Below are positions 1 through 9,300 of a stretch of DNA of 48,634 bases, piece by piece (position 1 is the stretch's first letter; each line of letters opens with the position of its first letter). Made by a program: the position numbers and the translations under genes. Origin of the DNA: Bryobacteraceae bacterium. GTDB taxonomy: Bacteria; Acidobacteriota; Terriglobia; Bryobacterales; Bryobacteraceae. Under the pieces are notes generated by a model. The model was given only the letters and a program-made list of their open reading frames with translations. It made no database searches and was not told the origin of the DNA. The stretch is from NCBI GenBank assembly GCA_025927575.1, contig JAICLJ010000011.1, positions 1 through 48,634 of the forward strand, read 5' to 3'.

Positions 1-286
1 CTACAGTCTCACCCGCAAACGGGACTACTGCTGCCCATAGCCATTGCCTTGAACGCTGTGAGCTTTTTCCGCTTGTTTACGCGGCTATTCCTCGGCAAGC
101 GCCGTACAGGTTTCACGATCATAGCGGATGCCCTTCCGCGCGAGCAGTGGATTTTGGCGGCAGGCGTCTTGTTTGTGGTTTTGGGCGGATTGTTTCCGAA
201 CGCAATCGTCGCCCCGGTTGGCGCAAGCGGAAGCAACCGGACCGCCAGCTCACGCGCTACTGCGGCGTGCTGCGATGCAACGCTGA
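1..286 (+). pseudogene. 3' end of a NuoL/NuoM-like proton-translocating membrane protein, probably frameshifted
   Basis: The first frame reads, from the window edge, a hydrophobic helix (GLLLPIAIALNAVSFFRLF), a basic loop, and a second helix ending LVLGGLFPN-like (VLFVVLGGLFPNAIVAP). This order resembles the last two membrane segments of NuoM/NuoL or hydrogenase-4-type antiporter subunits. The gene begins outside the window. After base 216 the first frame stays open to 570 but turns into low-complexity polar sequence and then overlaps the recombinase below. A +1 shift to frame 2 at about 217 gives an alanine-rich tail that stops at TGA 284-286, a more natural end. Either the tail was lost when the recombinase inserted or there is a frameshift. 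The family assignment rests on membrane topology and a few residues only. Confidence 0.4.
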
Positions 287-310
287 CCGACATCGGGGTT
301 CGTAAAGGCA

Positions 311-784
311 TTGATATTCCGAAAAAGCGAAGCCGAGATGATGCTAAGCCAAATCGTGCAACCGCTCAACAACGAGGCGGGCAAGTCTCAAGTCCCGCTA
401 TTCACCTTCAAACACTACGTGGAAAACAATTTCCTTCCGGTGTGCCGTCGCATGTGGAAAGAATCGACTCGAACGACGTCGGAATCAAATATCATCCGAT
501 ATTTGTTGCCGGCGTTCCAAAACCAGCGACTCGAAACAGTTACGCGGGAACAAATGCAAACGTTTCTTGAAGACATCGCAGGCGATCTCTCGTCGAGTGT
601 CGTCGGGCATCTTCGCTGGCATCTCAACGCCATTTTCAAGATGGCTCAGAGTGATGGAATTGTGAGTCATAATCCGGCAGGCGCGCTATACATCCCGGAA
701 TGCACGGCGTCGCCGACAAAACGGGCGATGTGTCCTCACCAGGTGAGAACTGCACTTGGGGTTCCTGATTTGCGGCCACGATGA
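311..784 (+). pseudogene. Truncated tyrosine recombinase (phage-type integrase), N-terminal half only
   Basis: The reading frame encodes the SAM-like core-binding domain of a tyrosine recombinase: an FTFKHYVENNFLP segment, an SESNIIRYLLPAF helix, the ETVTREQMQTFLEDI helix, and the HLRWHLNAIFKMAQSDGIVSHNPA segment, where such proteins usually have an 'iF..A...g.i..NPa' motif just before the catalytic domain. It then stops at TGA 782-784, soon after a QVRTALGV segment that would begin the catalytic domain. The R...HxxR...Y residues are absent from all frames downstream as far as I can read. The start is unclear: TTG 311 is the first possible codon, and residues before it in frame 1 also look integrase-like, so the 5' end may be frameshifted. 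It is most likely a dead remnant that marks an old insertion behind the preceding gene. Confidence 0.6.
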
Positions 785-1583
785 TTTCGGGTTGGCGCAT
801 CAGTTGGGCAGCGCCGAGTATGCTCGTCCGCGTAGATTCCGGGAGCGATTGGAGCAATGGTTAGATTTGGTAAGGGTGCTATGCCTAACTGCCCCGCAAG
901 GATCAGTTCAGATGGCAACTATATCTTGATTTCGTTCGAAGTAGCAGTTGCGGAAATACAGGGGGCATGATGGAATCCGCTCAATTCGCACCCTACGTCC
1001 TTTTTCCCGTCGAATTTCCCTGGCGCAGATCGATGCAGCGCCGCACGCCTGGGTCCAACGCGGGGTTTGGGGAACTCCCAACCCGCTTGCTTCAACCGGC
1101 AAGTCGGGATGACCCCGCGGCAAAATCGTATCAGACTTCGAGGGATATTCTTTGCGGCGATTAGAATCGGCAATCAGCCCGAGCCGATAAGCTCAAGTCC
1201 ACCCAAACTGATCCGGTATTTAGCCGGCATTGCAGACTGATCTTCTGCAACGTCGCGATAAATGCTTGCAAGTAAACGCCTCAGAGCTTGCCATGACGAA
1301 GTAGCTCAAAGCGAGGGACGTCATCGAAGACATCGACTACCAGCACCTTGCGGCCTAGGCCGCAAGCTGACGCACACTTGGCAGCAGCGAATGGGTACGA
1401 CAACAGCAATCTCCTGCCACGCCTGCATTCGATGGCCGGCGAATTCCTTCCAACTTGCCCCCCGGTGCCAGCCAGATCGGACTGGTGAATAAATTGCTTT
1501 TGCATGCCGCACTCCACCAGGCAGGCGTAACCGTGTGTCGTCACTACCGTTAGTGGCGATTTCCCGAACGCGTCCGGCGGCGT
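785..1583. other. Gene-poor stretch between recombinase remnant and module A
   Basis: About 800 bases without a convincing gene. Open frames here are short, lie on both strands in several frames and show no family resemblance. On the minus strand near 1281-1360 a few residues (KVLVVDVFDDV) recall the start of a response-regulator receiver domain, but the frame ends at once. The stretch probably holds decayed DNA behind the recombinase remnant. Confidence 0.5.
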
Positions 1584-3194
1584 TCACTTTAGATTGATAG
1601 TAATGGACGGGCTCTTGGACACAACAACGAGCACTTGTGTTTTAGGATTCCACTTCATCGATCCGCCCGTTACAGATTTGGGCGCCGCGGCTCCCAATTT
1701 GAAAAGTTCAGTTGATGCCTTATCGAATTTTGTATAGTGAATTCGCTCGGGGCTATAGTGGATCGACTGCACAACAGATGAGGTCCGCAACAAATGATTT
1801 TGGCCAGATGGCGCCAGTTGAGGATCCGCGGCCATTGCGCGCAGATAGTGCCGCACATAATCGCCATAACCGTCGGTCAGCCAGATATCGTCGCGCGGAT
1901 AGCGGTTCTTGCCATCGTCGTCCACAGTATAGGTCGCCCAGTTCAAGCGGCGAATCGCCGCTTCCTTCCACTCGCAGTCGCCAGTTACTTCGCAATACCG
2001 CAATTCAGTTGAAGCATGGCGAGAGGTGTGACTGTTGCCGGGGACCCGGTAGACTGTCTGCTCATTGATCACCGTGACGCCCCATTTATCGAATTCGTGA
2101 TTCTGAAAGGTCTTGTAGGACCAAACCAGGATTCCGCGAGCCTGCTCCTTCCATTGGGGATCCCAATCCGGGTGGTCCAGGATATAGAATGCCATCGTAT
2201 CGGCGTTGATCTCCGTGTCTGAATAGTCGGCTGTTTTGACGTCCTCAAAAAATGGTCCCCACTTATTCGTTCGGAGCGGATATTGCTTCATCCATGCCGT
2301 AGCGATCTCCACGCATTTGCGATAACGACTGACACTTCCGTGGTTCAAAGCAATTAAATCGTTGAACAATCGAAGAGACGGGCTCCAGTTCGTCGTATAG
2401 GATGCAGAGATCGGCTTGCCATCCTTTGTGGTTGCTCTATGCACCTCGCCGGTCAACGCATTCACGCGAAAAGGCCAGGGAGAATTATTTGCGTCCCCAG
2501 GACGAATGTGCACAGCCAGTGAATCGGCGATTTGGGTCGCGGCGTCCAGGTATTTCCGGTTTCCCGTGATTTCGTATAACGTCACCAGTTCAGCGCCAAA
2601 ACTCCCGGCCTTATCCGGTTGAAGGAAGTTCTTTCCCGCACGCATATCGCCGTCATAGCGCCCTGAATGGATGTCGGTGTTGTAGGGGTAAGGCAGATTT
2701 GCCCACAAATCTGTCCGCTTCGACATTCCATGCTCCAGCCAATAGTCGGCGATACGCGTCATGTTATTCTTGACCGCTTCGTCGCCAAGGTAGTCGTATA
2801 GAAGATTCCAGGACGAAAGAGCCATGCTAATCTGATCGCCGCCGAGACCACGCGGATCGTCTTGGTCCGGCTTCCAAACCTGATGCTGCAAATATACGGG
2901 AACACCGTTAGAGCACGAACGCATGTCGCGCCAGAAAGCCCAAACAAGGCGAACAACATGGTCGTACGCTTCGCCTGGCGATTTCCCATACCAGGGGACA
3001 ATGTGGCCAGTCGAATCCAGCTTCACCTGGTGATAGCCCATGGTGTCCGATCCGAAGGCCAACGGCGCCACGCAAACCAGACAAATCAGAAGGGCACCCA
3101 CTTGAAGCCCGCAGGTATGGCTAAGGCGCGTACCATACGGCGCATTCAGCAACTTTTTCCACCGAATCAATCGCTTCATGTACTCTCCAGACAT
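1584..3194 (-). CDS. Secreted alpha/alpha-barrel (six-hairpin) glycosidase-like protein, paralog 1
   Basis: A 536-residue protein with an N-terminal hydrophobic segment (about residues 31-48, ending APLAFGSD) that looks like a signal peptide, so it probably acts in the periplasm or outside. The rest is rich in Trp/Tyr and helical repeats typical of alpha/alpha-barrel sugar enzymes. It shares motifs with the genes at 10722 and 13518: YEITGNRKYL (207-216), GDANNSPWPFR (233-243), FFEDV (315-319), an EQ pair at 378-379, NSHTSR (387-392) and WLTDGYGDYVRHY (438-450). The invariant Glu and the SHxxR motif are candidate active-site residues. The start is ATG 3194, preceded by AAGGAGG three bases upstream; ATG 3179 is an alternative. 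It is the last gene of a minus-strand operon, 45 bases after the EamA gene. I recognise the fold, not the substrate; hydrolase, epimerase or lyase activity is possible. Confidence 0.75.
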   Translation of the reverse strand: MSGEYMKRLIRWKKLLNAPYGTRLSHTCGLQVGALLICLVCVAPLAFGSDTMGYHQVKLDSTGHIVPWYGKSPGEAYDHVVRLVWAFWRDMRSCSNGVPVYLQHQVWKPDQDDPRGLGGDQISMALSSWNLLYDYLGDEAVKNNMTRIADYWLEHGMSKRTDLWANLPYPYNTDIHSGRYDGDMRAGKNFLQPDKAGSFGAELVTLYEITGNRKYLDAATQIADSLAVHIRPGDANNSPWPFRVNALTGEVHRATTKDGKPISASYTTNWSPSLRLFNDLIALNHGSVSRYRKCVEIATAWMKQYPLRTNKWGPFFEDVKTADYSDTEINADTMAFYILDHPDWDPQWKEQARGILVWSYKTFQNHEFDKWGVTVINEQTVYRVPGNSHTSRHASTELRYCEVTGDCEWKEAAIRRLNWATYTVDDDGKNRYPRDDIWLTDGYGDYVRHYLRAMAADPQLAPSGQNHLLRTSSVVQSIHYSPERIHYTKFDKASTELFKLGAAAPKSVTGGSMKWNPKTQVLVVVSKSPSITINLK

Positions 3195-3239
3195 AAGCCT
3201 CCTTAAAACCAAGCGTCGCTTCTTTGTCTACTGGCCGCT

Positions 3240-4184
3240 CTACGCGACAGGGCTTGTATTTTCGCGCTCTACCAGGCTTTGCCGCGGCGCATCGTCCCAG
3301 ACCGTTATCAGCAAAGTGCTCACAAGAGCCAGCAAGCCGCCGCCGATCATAAACGCCGTCAAACGTTCGTGCAATACCGCGGCGGCAATGATCACGCCAA
3401 AAAACGGAATTAGATAATTGGAAAGCGCCGCCTGCGTGGCATCGAGACGTGTTAACACGTTCAAGAAGATAACCATCGACAAGAAATACTGGAACAGCGC
3501 AAGAATAGCGAGACCTACCCAAACTGTCGTCGAATAGTGTGTGAGATTCCCGAAACCAGAGGGTTCGATGGCCGCCGTCACCGGCAATAGCACCAATAAA
3601 AGCATGTAATAGCTATAGAGCAACACCTTGAGAGGAGAATGCCGCTCCAGCGCTTTTTTGCTATAGGCATTGTAGAAGGCGCTGCCAAGAACGCTGAAGA
3701 AAATCAGTATGTTTCCAGCAAGATAGCCGCGCCCGAAATTCAGACCGGTCCAATCGACTCCGGAACACACCAACACTCCCAGAATGGCCAGCCCGAAGCT
3801 AACCCAGCGGATCGGAGTCATGTGTTCACCGAGCAAGAAGTGCGCCATCACCGCCGTCGATATCGGCATGATGAGCGCTAATAAGGCGGCGTCGGATGCC
3901 GGCGCCAGGCGAACACCCCAAGTGATGAACAACTGCGCGACAAGCTGGCCAGCCAAACCGAGCAATACGAAATTCCAAAGGTCTTGCTTCGTTATGCGGG
4001 CGCCGGGCTTGCGCCCTACCAAGACGATCAACAGAAGAGTGGAAAGCGCGATTGGGAATGTGACGGCAAACAGCGGCCCCATTTCCTGCTGCACAAGCTT
4101 TACCATCACGAACTGGCTCGCCCACATCAAGTTGCAGGAAAGCAACAGGAACCAATCGACTAGTTTTGTCGATCTAGAAGTCAT
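3240..4184 (-). CDS. EamA/DMT-superfamily membrane transporter
   Basis: A 314-residue, very hydrophobic protein with about ten membrane helices in two homologous halves, the size and layout of the drug/metabolite transporter (EamA, formerly DUF6) family. The first half starts near LLLSCNLMWASQFVMVKL and the second near GNILIFFSVLGSAFYNAYSKK. Members move small molecules such as amino acids, sugars or metabolites across the inner membrane, often outward; the substrate cannot be read from sequence. The ATG overlaps the stop of the upstream aminotransferase gene in an ATGA arrangement (4181-4184), so the two are almost certainly translated together. This places the transporter in the operon that begins with TonB receptor 1 and suggests it handles a substrate or product of the aminotransferase/SDR pair. 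Confidence 0.85.
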   Translation of the reverse strand: MTSRSTKLVDWFLLLSCNLMWASQFVMVKLVQQEMGPLFAVTFPIALSTLLLIVLVGRKPGARITKQDLWNFVLLGLAGQLVAQLFITWGVRLAPASDAALLALIMPISTAVMAHFLLGEHMTPIRWVSFGLAILGVLVCSGVDWTGLNFGRGYLAGNILIFFSVLGSAFYNAYSKKALERHSPLKVLLYSYYMLLLVLLPVTAAIEPSGFGNLTHYSTTVWVGLAILALFQYFLSMVIFLNVLTRLDATQAALSNYLIPFFGVIIAAAVLHERLTAFMIGGGLLALVSTLLITVWDDAPRQSLVERENTSPVA

Positions 4185-5527
4185 GAGCGCTCGACGCGGT
4201 TCAAGGCGGTGCGGAGACTGATATCAATCAGATCGCACATTTCGTCGATATCCTTCTCCTCTGCTATCAGCGGCGGCGCAACCGCAAACCACGTCGGATC
4301 GGTCCGCAGAATGATACCCTGTTCGAGAGAAGTCTTCTTGAATTCGCTGCCCAGTTGAGGGAAGGGCTTCATCGATTTGGTGTTCTGAACAAACTCAACG
4401 CCAAGCAGAGTCCCCTTGCCGCGCACCTCCCGAACAACGCCATATTTCTTCAGGCACTCGAGTTTGCCGCGCAGATACTCGCCAAGGCGGCGCGCCTTGG
4501 CGCACAGATCTTCTTCCTGAATTACTTCAAGCACGGCCAGGCCGACGGCACAAGCCAGCGGATTGCCGGCGAATGTGTGTCCGTGTGCGAAGTGAACACC
4601 GTCTTCCGGTCTGCCTCGAAAAGCGTCCGCCATGTCTTCACGGGCTAACATCGCGCCCAGCGGGACTGCTCCACTGGAAATGCCTTTGCCAGCGCAGAGG
4701 ATGTCAGGCGTCACTCCATATGTCTGAGCGGCGAACATCTGTCCCGTCTTCGCAAACCCCGTGATTACTTCGTCAAAAATCAGAAGTACGTCGTAGCGAT
4801 CGCAGATGTCACGCAGAATTTCAAAGTATTCCGCAGTGGGCGTAATAATGCCGCCGGTGTTGCCAATAGGCTCCACTAAGATTCCCGCTACAGTCTCCGG
4901 ATCCTCCTGCACGATGACGTCTTCAAAAGAGCGCGCCGCAAAGCGATTCGCTTCCTCCCACGTCGAGAAGCGATCACGATAGTAATTCGGCGGAAATACT
5001 TTCAAGAAGCCGTCCATCTGCGGCTCGAACTTCGATTTCCTCGGGCCATTGCCGCTTGCGCCCATGCCCCCAAAAGTGCCGCCGTGGTAGGAATAGTACC
5101 GGCTGATGAATTTATATTTGGTGGACCTGCCGGTCTGTTTGAAATATTGCCGGGCAAACTTGAGTGCGGACTCAACAGCCTCGGATCCACCACTGTAGGG
5201 CTTCACATAGTTGAGGTTTTCCGGAGCTGCCTGTCCCAGCTTCTCAACAAAGTCCAATAGGACGTTGGTTGCGCTCAGTAGGGGTGGGGCAAATGTGATC
5301 TTCTCCATCTGATCACGCATTGCAGCCATGACGTGTGGGTGGCGGTGTCCTAACACGGCGACAAAAATGCCGCCTATGGCGTCGAAATAGCGCTTACCTT
5401 CCGTGTCCCAGTAATACAGTCCTTCGGCGCGCTCCATCACCAGTGGACGCTCAAGGAATTCCGACGTCGCTTGATAGTCGATGAAAGTGTGATTCAGCAG
5501 CCGAAGCTGCCTCTCTGTCAATTGCAT
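4181..5527 (-). CDS. Class III (omega) PLP-dependent aminotransferase
   Basis: A 448-residue cytoplasmic fold-type I PLP enzyme. Visible signatures are SGGSEAVESALK (112-123, phosphate binding), YHGGT (147-151), FDEVITGFAKTG (251-262, with Asp252 contacting the PLP pyridine nitrogen) and CAGKGISSG (278-286, Lys281 forming the Schiff base). Length and motifs match the BioA/ornithine/omega-transaminase group. Such enzymes move an amino group between an omega-amino compound or amino sugar and a keto acid or aldehyde. It lies 2 bases after the SDR stop and overlaps the EamA gene by 4 bases, so all three form one tight operon downstream of TonB receptor 1. In that setting it could deaminate an amino-containing part of the imported compound, or aminate a keto sugar made by the SDR; both are inference. 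Confidence 0.88.
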   Translation of the reverse strand: MQLTERQLRLLNHTFIDYQATSEFLERPLVMERAEGLYYWDTEGKRYFDAIGGIFVAVLGHRHPHVMAAMRDQMEKITFAPPLLSATNVLLDFVEKLGQAAPENLNYVKPYSGGSEAVESALKFARQYFKQTGRSTKYKFISRYYSYHGGTFGGMGASGNGPRKSKFEPQMDGFLKVFPPNYYRDRFSTWEEANRFAARSFEDVIVQEDPETVAGILVEPIGNTGGIITPTAEYFEILRDICDRYDVLLIFDEVITGFAKTGQMFAAQTYGVTPDILCAGKGISSGAVPLGAMLAREDMADAFRGRPEDGVHFAHGHTFAGNPLACAVGLAVLEVIQEEDLCAKARRLGEYLRGKLECLKKYGVVREVRGKGTLLGVEFVQNTKSMKPFPQLGSEFKKTSLEQGIILRTDPTWFAVAPPLIAEEKDIDEMCDLIDISLRTALNRVERS

Positions 5528-5529
5528 AG

Positions 5530-6300
5530 CTAATTCCCTGGCAAGCCAGCGCTAAATCCGCCGTCTACAGCGATAGCAGCTCCGGTCATAAAAGATGCGT
5601 CGTCACTGGCGAGGAAGACCGCCAATCGGGCGACCTCTTCCGGTTTGCCAATCCGACGCAAGGCGTGCAATCTGCCGGCTTGTGCGCGTGCTGCCGCCGG
5701 ATCGGATTGAGCGAGGAAATATCCTTCCGCCAAGCCGCTGTCAATGTAGCCCGGGCAGATGGCATTGACACGGATTCCCTCCCAGCCGTGATCAATAGCG
5801 ACCGCCTTGGTGAATCCAAGGATGGCCGCTTTTGTAGCGCAATAACCCGCGCACATCGGCTCAACGAATGTGCCATTTACGGAAGACATATTGATGATGG
5901 CTCCGCGGGTGGCGCGCAGAGGAGGGAGGAAGTACTTCGAACATAGAAATACGCCCCCAACATTGACGGCCATCTGACGATTCCACTCTTCGTCTTCCGT
6001 ATCCTCGATCCGCTTGTTCACCTGAATGGCAGCATTGTTCATCAGAACATGAACCTCGCCATAATGTTGCAGCGTGGCGGCGACTAGATTCTGGACCGAG
6101 GCTGGGTTGGCGACATCGGTAGTGATGGACAAAGCTATGCCGCCCTCCTTCTGAATCAGAGACGCTGATTCTCTCGCCGCATCAGCATGAATGTCGGCGA
6201 TGACCACCTTGGCGCCGCTTTGCGCAAATGCTCGCGCGATCGCCCTGCCGATGCCGGAGCCGCCGCCGGTCACTACTGCGACTCTATTTTCTAGACGCAT
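5530..6300 (-). CDS. Short-chain dehydrogenase/reductase (classical SDR)
   Basis: A 256-residue NAD(P)-dependent oxidoreductase. The Rossmann dinucleotide motif TGGGSGIG lies at 11-18, DV at 62-63, NNAA at 88-91 (usually NNAG), the catalytic Ser at 139/140, and YCATK at 153-157 gives the Tyr and Lys. The C-terminal segment TGAAIAVDGGFSAG is typical. An acidic residue (Asp36) after the second beta strand (VVIADIHA) favours NAD over NADP. It lies 57 bases after the receptor 1 stop and 2 bases before the aminotransferase gene. Members in sugar clusters oxidise a hydroxyl of a sugar, sugar acid or polyol; the exact substrate is not predictable. Confidence 0.87.
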   Translation of the reverse strand: MRLENRVAVVTGGGSGIGRAIARAFAQSGAKVVIADIHADAARESASLIQKEGGIALSITTDVANPASVQNLVAATLQHYGEVHVLMNNAAIQVNKRIEDTEDEEWNRQMAVNVGGVFLCSKYFLPPLRATRGAIINMSSVNGTFVEPMCAGYCATKAAILGFTKAVAIDHGWEGIRVNAICPGYIDSGLAEGYFLAQSDPAAARAQAGRLHALRRIGKPEEVARLAVFLASDDASFMTGAAIAVDGGFSAGLPGN

Positions 6301-6357
6301 TTCCGCGTCGTCTCCGACTGATGGATATTCACACCGCCACCTATATGAAGCGACTCT

Positions 6358-9300
6358 TTAGAAGAAGAGGCGCAATCCAAATTGCATCCGCCGGTTATCG
6401 ACCGACGTCGAAAAAACCTGGCCCGCAGAAGGATCCCCGACAGTCGCATCTGGGGCCGCGAAATTCGGGTGGTTGAAGGTGTTGAACGCATCGGCGCGGA
6501 ACTGCAAATTCATTCTTTCCGTGAGTTTAAACGTTTTGAATAGAGAGGAGTCAAGTTGCTGAAGCGCATCTGTGTGAAGAGGATTGATTCCGGTGTTGCC
6601 ATAGGTATCGGGGACGAGAACGTCAACGAAACAACTGGTGTCAAACCACGCGTTCACAGTGGGATCTGACAGATTACCGTTGCAGATTCGATTGGAGCGG
6701 TTGCTTTGGCCATTATTAAGGAGGCTAACCTCGGACGCTATGTTGAAGCGCAACCCGCTGCGTATAGTCAGGAACCCCGAATACTGCCAGCCTCCGAGCA
6801 ATGCGTCCACCAGGCGATTCGCGTTCCCCAGAAATCGTTTGCCATGGCCTAGGGGAAATTCATAAGTGAATTGTGCGCTGAATGTGTGCGCTATGTCTTG
6901 TTGCGTTGGGCCGTAATACTGATAGAGGTTTGTTTGATCGATGTTGTTTCCGTTTGCAAAATTGCGTCCGTGCGCATAACTGGCGCTCACTGTGATTCCA
7001 TTGTTGAGTTGAGCTACCAAGCGCGCCGTCAGGGCGTCATACCAACTTGCAGTGTTGGAAAACTGCACGGGGATGTCTCCCAACTGGGGATATTGTTGAG
7101 CCAGTGGCCTTGCCAGGTTATAGTCCACGCCCGGCGGTTGCGGCGGCGCCTGATTGACGTTGGTCGTATGGTTGTTATGAAGGCCGCGTACGCTGAGATA
7201 ACCCACGTCCAGAAGCACTCCGCGGACGATTTCCCGCTGCAAGTTTACCGAAGTCTGAGCCACTTCCTGGCTCTTCCAGTCTGCATTTGTCCCTCTTATG
7301 ACGGCGTTAGCCGGAATGATTAGATTACCGGCCTGGTCATATTCGGCGGACGCTAATGGTAGGCCGTCTCTTGAAAGCAGCAAGTTCGGCGTCAAGTTAT
7401 TGGATGAAAGGAGCTCCTGCTTCGCATAATTCGGATAGCCTAGTCCGAGGATTGTCAAGGGGCCAGTCCAGTAGGCCTGCCAATAAGAGATTCCGAAACC
7501 TGCTCGTAGGCTTGTTTTACCACCGTCGGGCGACCACGCCAAGCCCACTCGTGGCCCTACATCGTTCGTATCGAGGTTCAACGACGGACTTCGATTGTCT
7601 TTCGTCGCGACTACCAGTTGATTGGTGGCCGTGTTCCAGTTCGACTGGCGATTGTATCGCTCCACTGGACGGGTTGTCAGTTCATAGCGAAAACCGATGT
7701 TCAGGGTGAGCGACGGCAGCACTTTGAGATCGTCTTGCGCGTAGAAGGCGTTCTGCCAATAGGTTTGATAAGGCCAACCGTTCACAAATCGTGCCCGGGC
7801 GCTACTCGTCATTGTGCCCAATAAAAAGCTCGAATACGCGAAAGGTGGCGCAACGCCGTTGAGAGATGTCATAGCGGGGTCGAACGTTAAGGCTCCACGG
7901 GGATCATCGCCGCCGATCGTATCAGCCGAAGTGTCTTCAATGTGATTGACGTTGACTCCGACCTTGATTGTGTGTCGTCCTTTCACCCAAGTGAAGTTAT
8001 CCGTTGCCGCAATGGTATTGCTGATAATGAATGCAACCCAGTCGGGTTGGCCAAAATTAGATATCGGGGGCAATGACGAAATCTCGAAGATGCCTTGCGT
8101 AATGGGGTCCCCAAGATTGCCATTCGGAATTCCGTAGAAGTTGTTCCAGTTCTTGGACATGGAATTTGCATTCGTAGTCACGTTGGTGCGGTTGTAGCCA
8201 ATGCGCGCTTCATTTGCCTGTGACGCGTTCAATGTGCTGAGTAGCGTCATCTGCATATTCTGATTCAAACTGTGAGAGTTGGCTTGACCGTCCTGAAAGA
8301 ATTCGTTTATATCGGTTGCGTTGGTGGCTGTTGAGTTGAGGAGCGAATATCGGAAAAACAAGCGGTGCTTGTCAGAAGCGTTGAAATCGATGCGGCCATC
8401 AGCCTGATGCGCGTCTTGGGTGTTGCGATACAGGTAATAGAGATTGTTGGTAAGGCCGGGAAGATTAGCCGTACCGAACACGCGATCGGCATTCATTTGG
8501 GCCGCGGACGGGTCAAACCGGCTAGCTGGAATGATATTGCCGGCAAACGGGGCGGCAGCGACGACATTTCCGTTTTGATCGAAAACCCTCGTAAAAGGAT
8601 CGTAAAGCTGGCTATAGGAATTAAGATCCGTTCCTGCAGGAGGGGTTAACGAGTAGAGTTCTGAAAAATCACCGTTGTACATCTTCGCTGTAGGGGCGCT
8701 CGTGAATTCGTGAGTGCTGGTCCGAAAGAGAGTTCCCTGGTAGTCGGCAAAGAAGAAAAGCTTGTTCTTCAGGATGGGGCCACCAATCGCGCCGCCGAAC
8801 TGGTTGCGCTGAAAAGGCGTGGAGTCCGTGGAGAAGTAGTTGAGTGCGTCCGTCGCATTGTTCCGAAGATACTCGAAAACCGCCCCATGAAACTCGTTTG
8901 TGCCGGATTTGCTGATCACGTTGATTACGGTGCTGCCCGAAAAGCCGTATTCGGCGTCATACTTACCCGCGAATACTTGGAGTTCCTGAACGCCTTCGAT
9001 GGGAGGCACCACTCCGACGTATGCATTCTGCGGCTCACGGTTAAAAATACCCTCAATGTATACGCCGTTTGCATTGGCGTCTACGCCGCCGATTGAACTC
9101 AACTGCGGTCGAGTCAACCCGATGGCGGAGCCATTCTCGCCACCATTAGAACCATAGTTGCCGCTTCCCCTGCTATTGTTGGCGCCCGGCAGCAGATTCA
9201 TTTGGTAGAGCGGATTCCGATCAATATTCGGCAATTGATCAAGAGCTTTGTATCCAAATGTTTGGCTGAGTTCGGCGCTCTCGGTGTTCACCGCCACTGG

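Noticed and set aside
49..570. One 173-residue gene on the plus strand at the left edge
   Set aside because: Only the first ~72 codons have membrane-protein character. The rest is polar, overlaps the better-supported recombinase frame and probably arises from a frameshift or read-through.
1281..1360. Response-regulator receiver fragment on the minus strand (KVLVVDVFDDV)
   Set aside because: The resemblance covers about ten residues only, and the frame stops soon after; it is too short to support.
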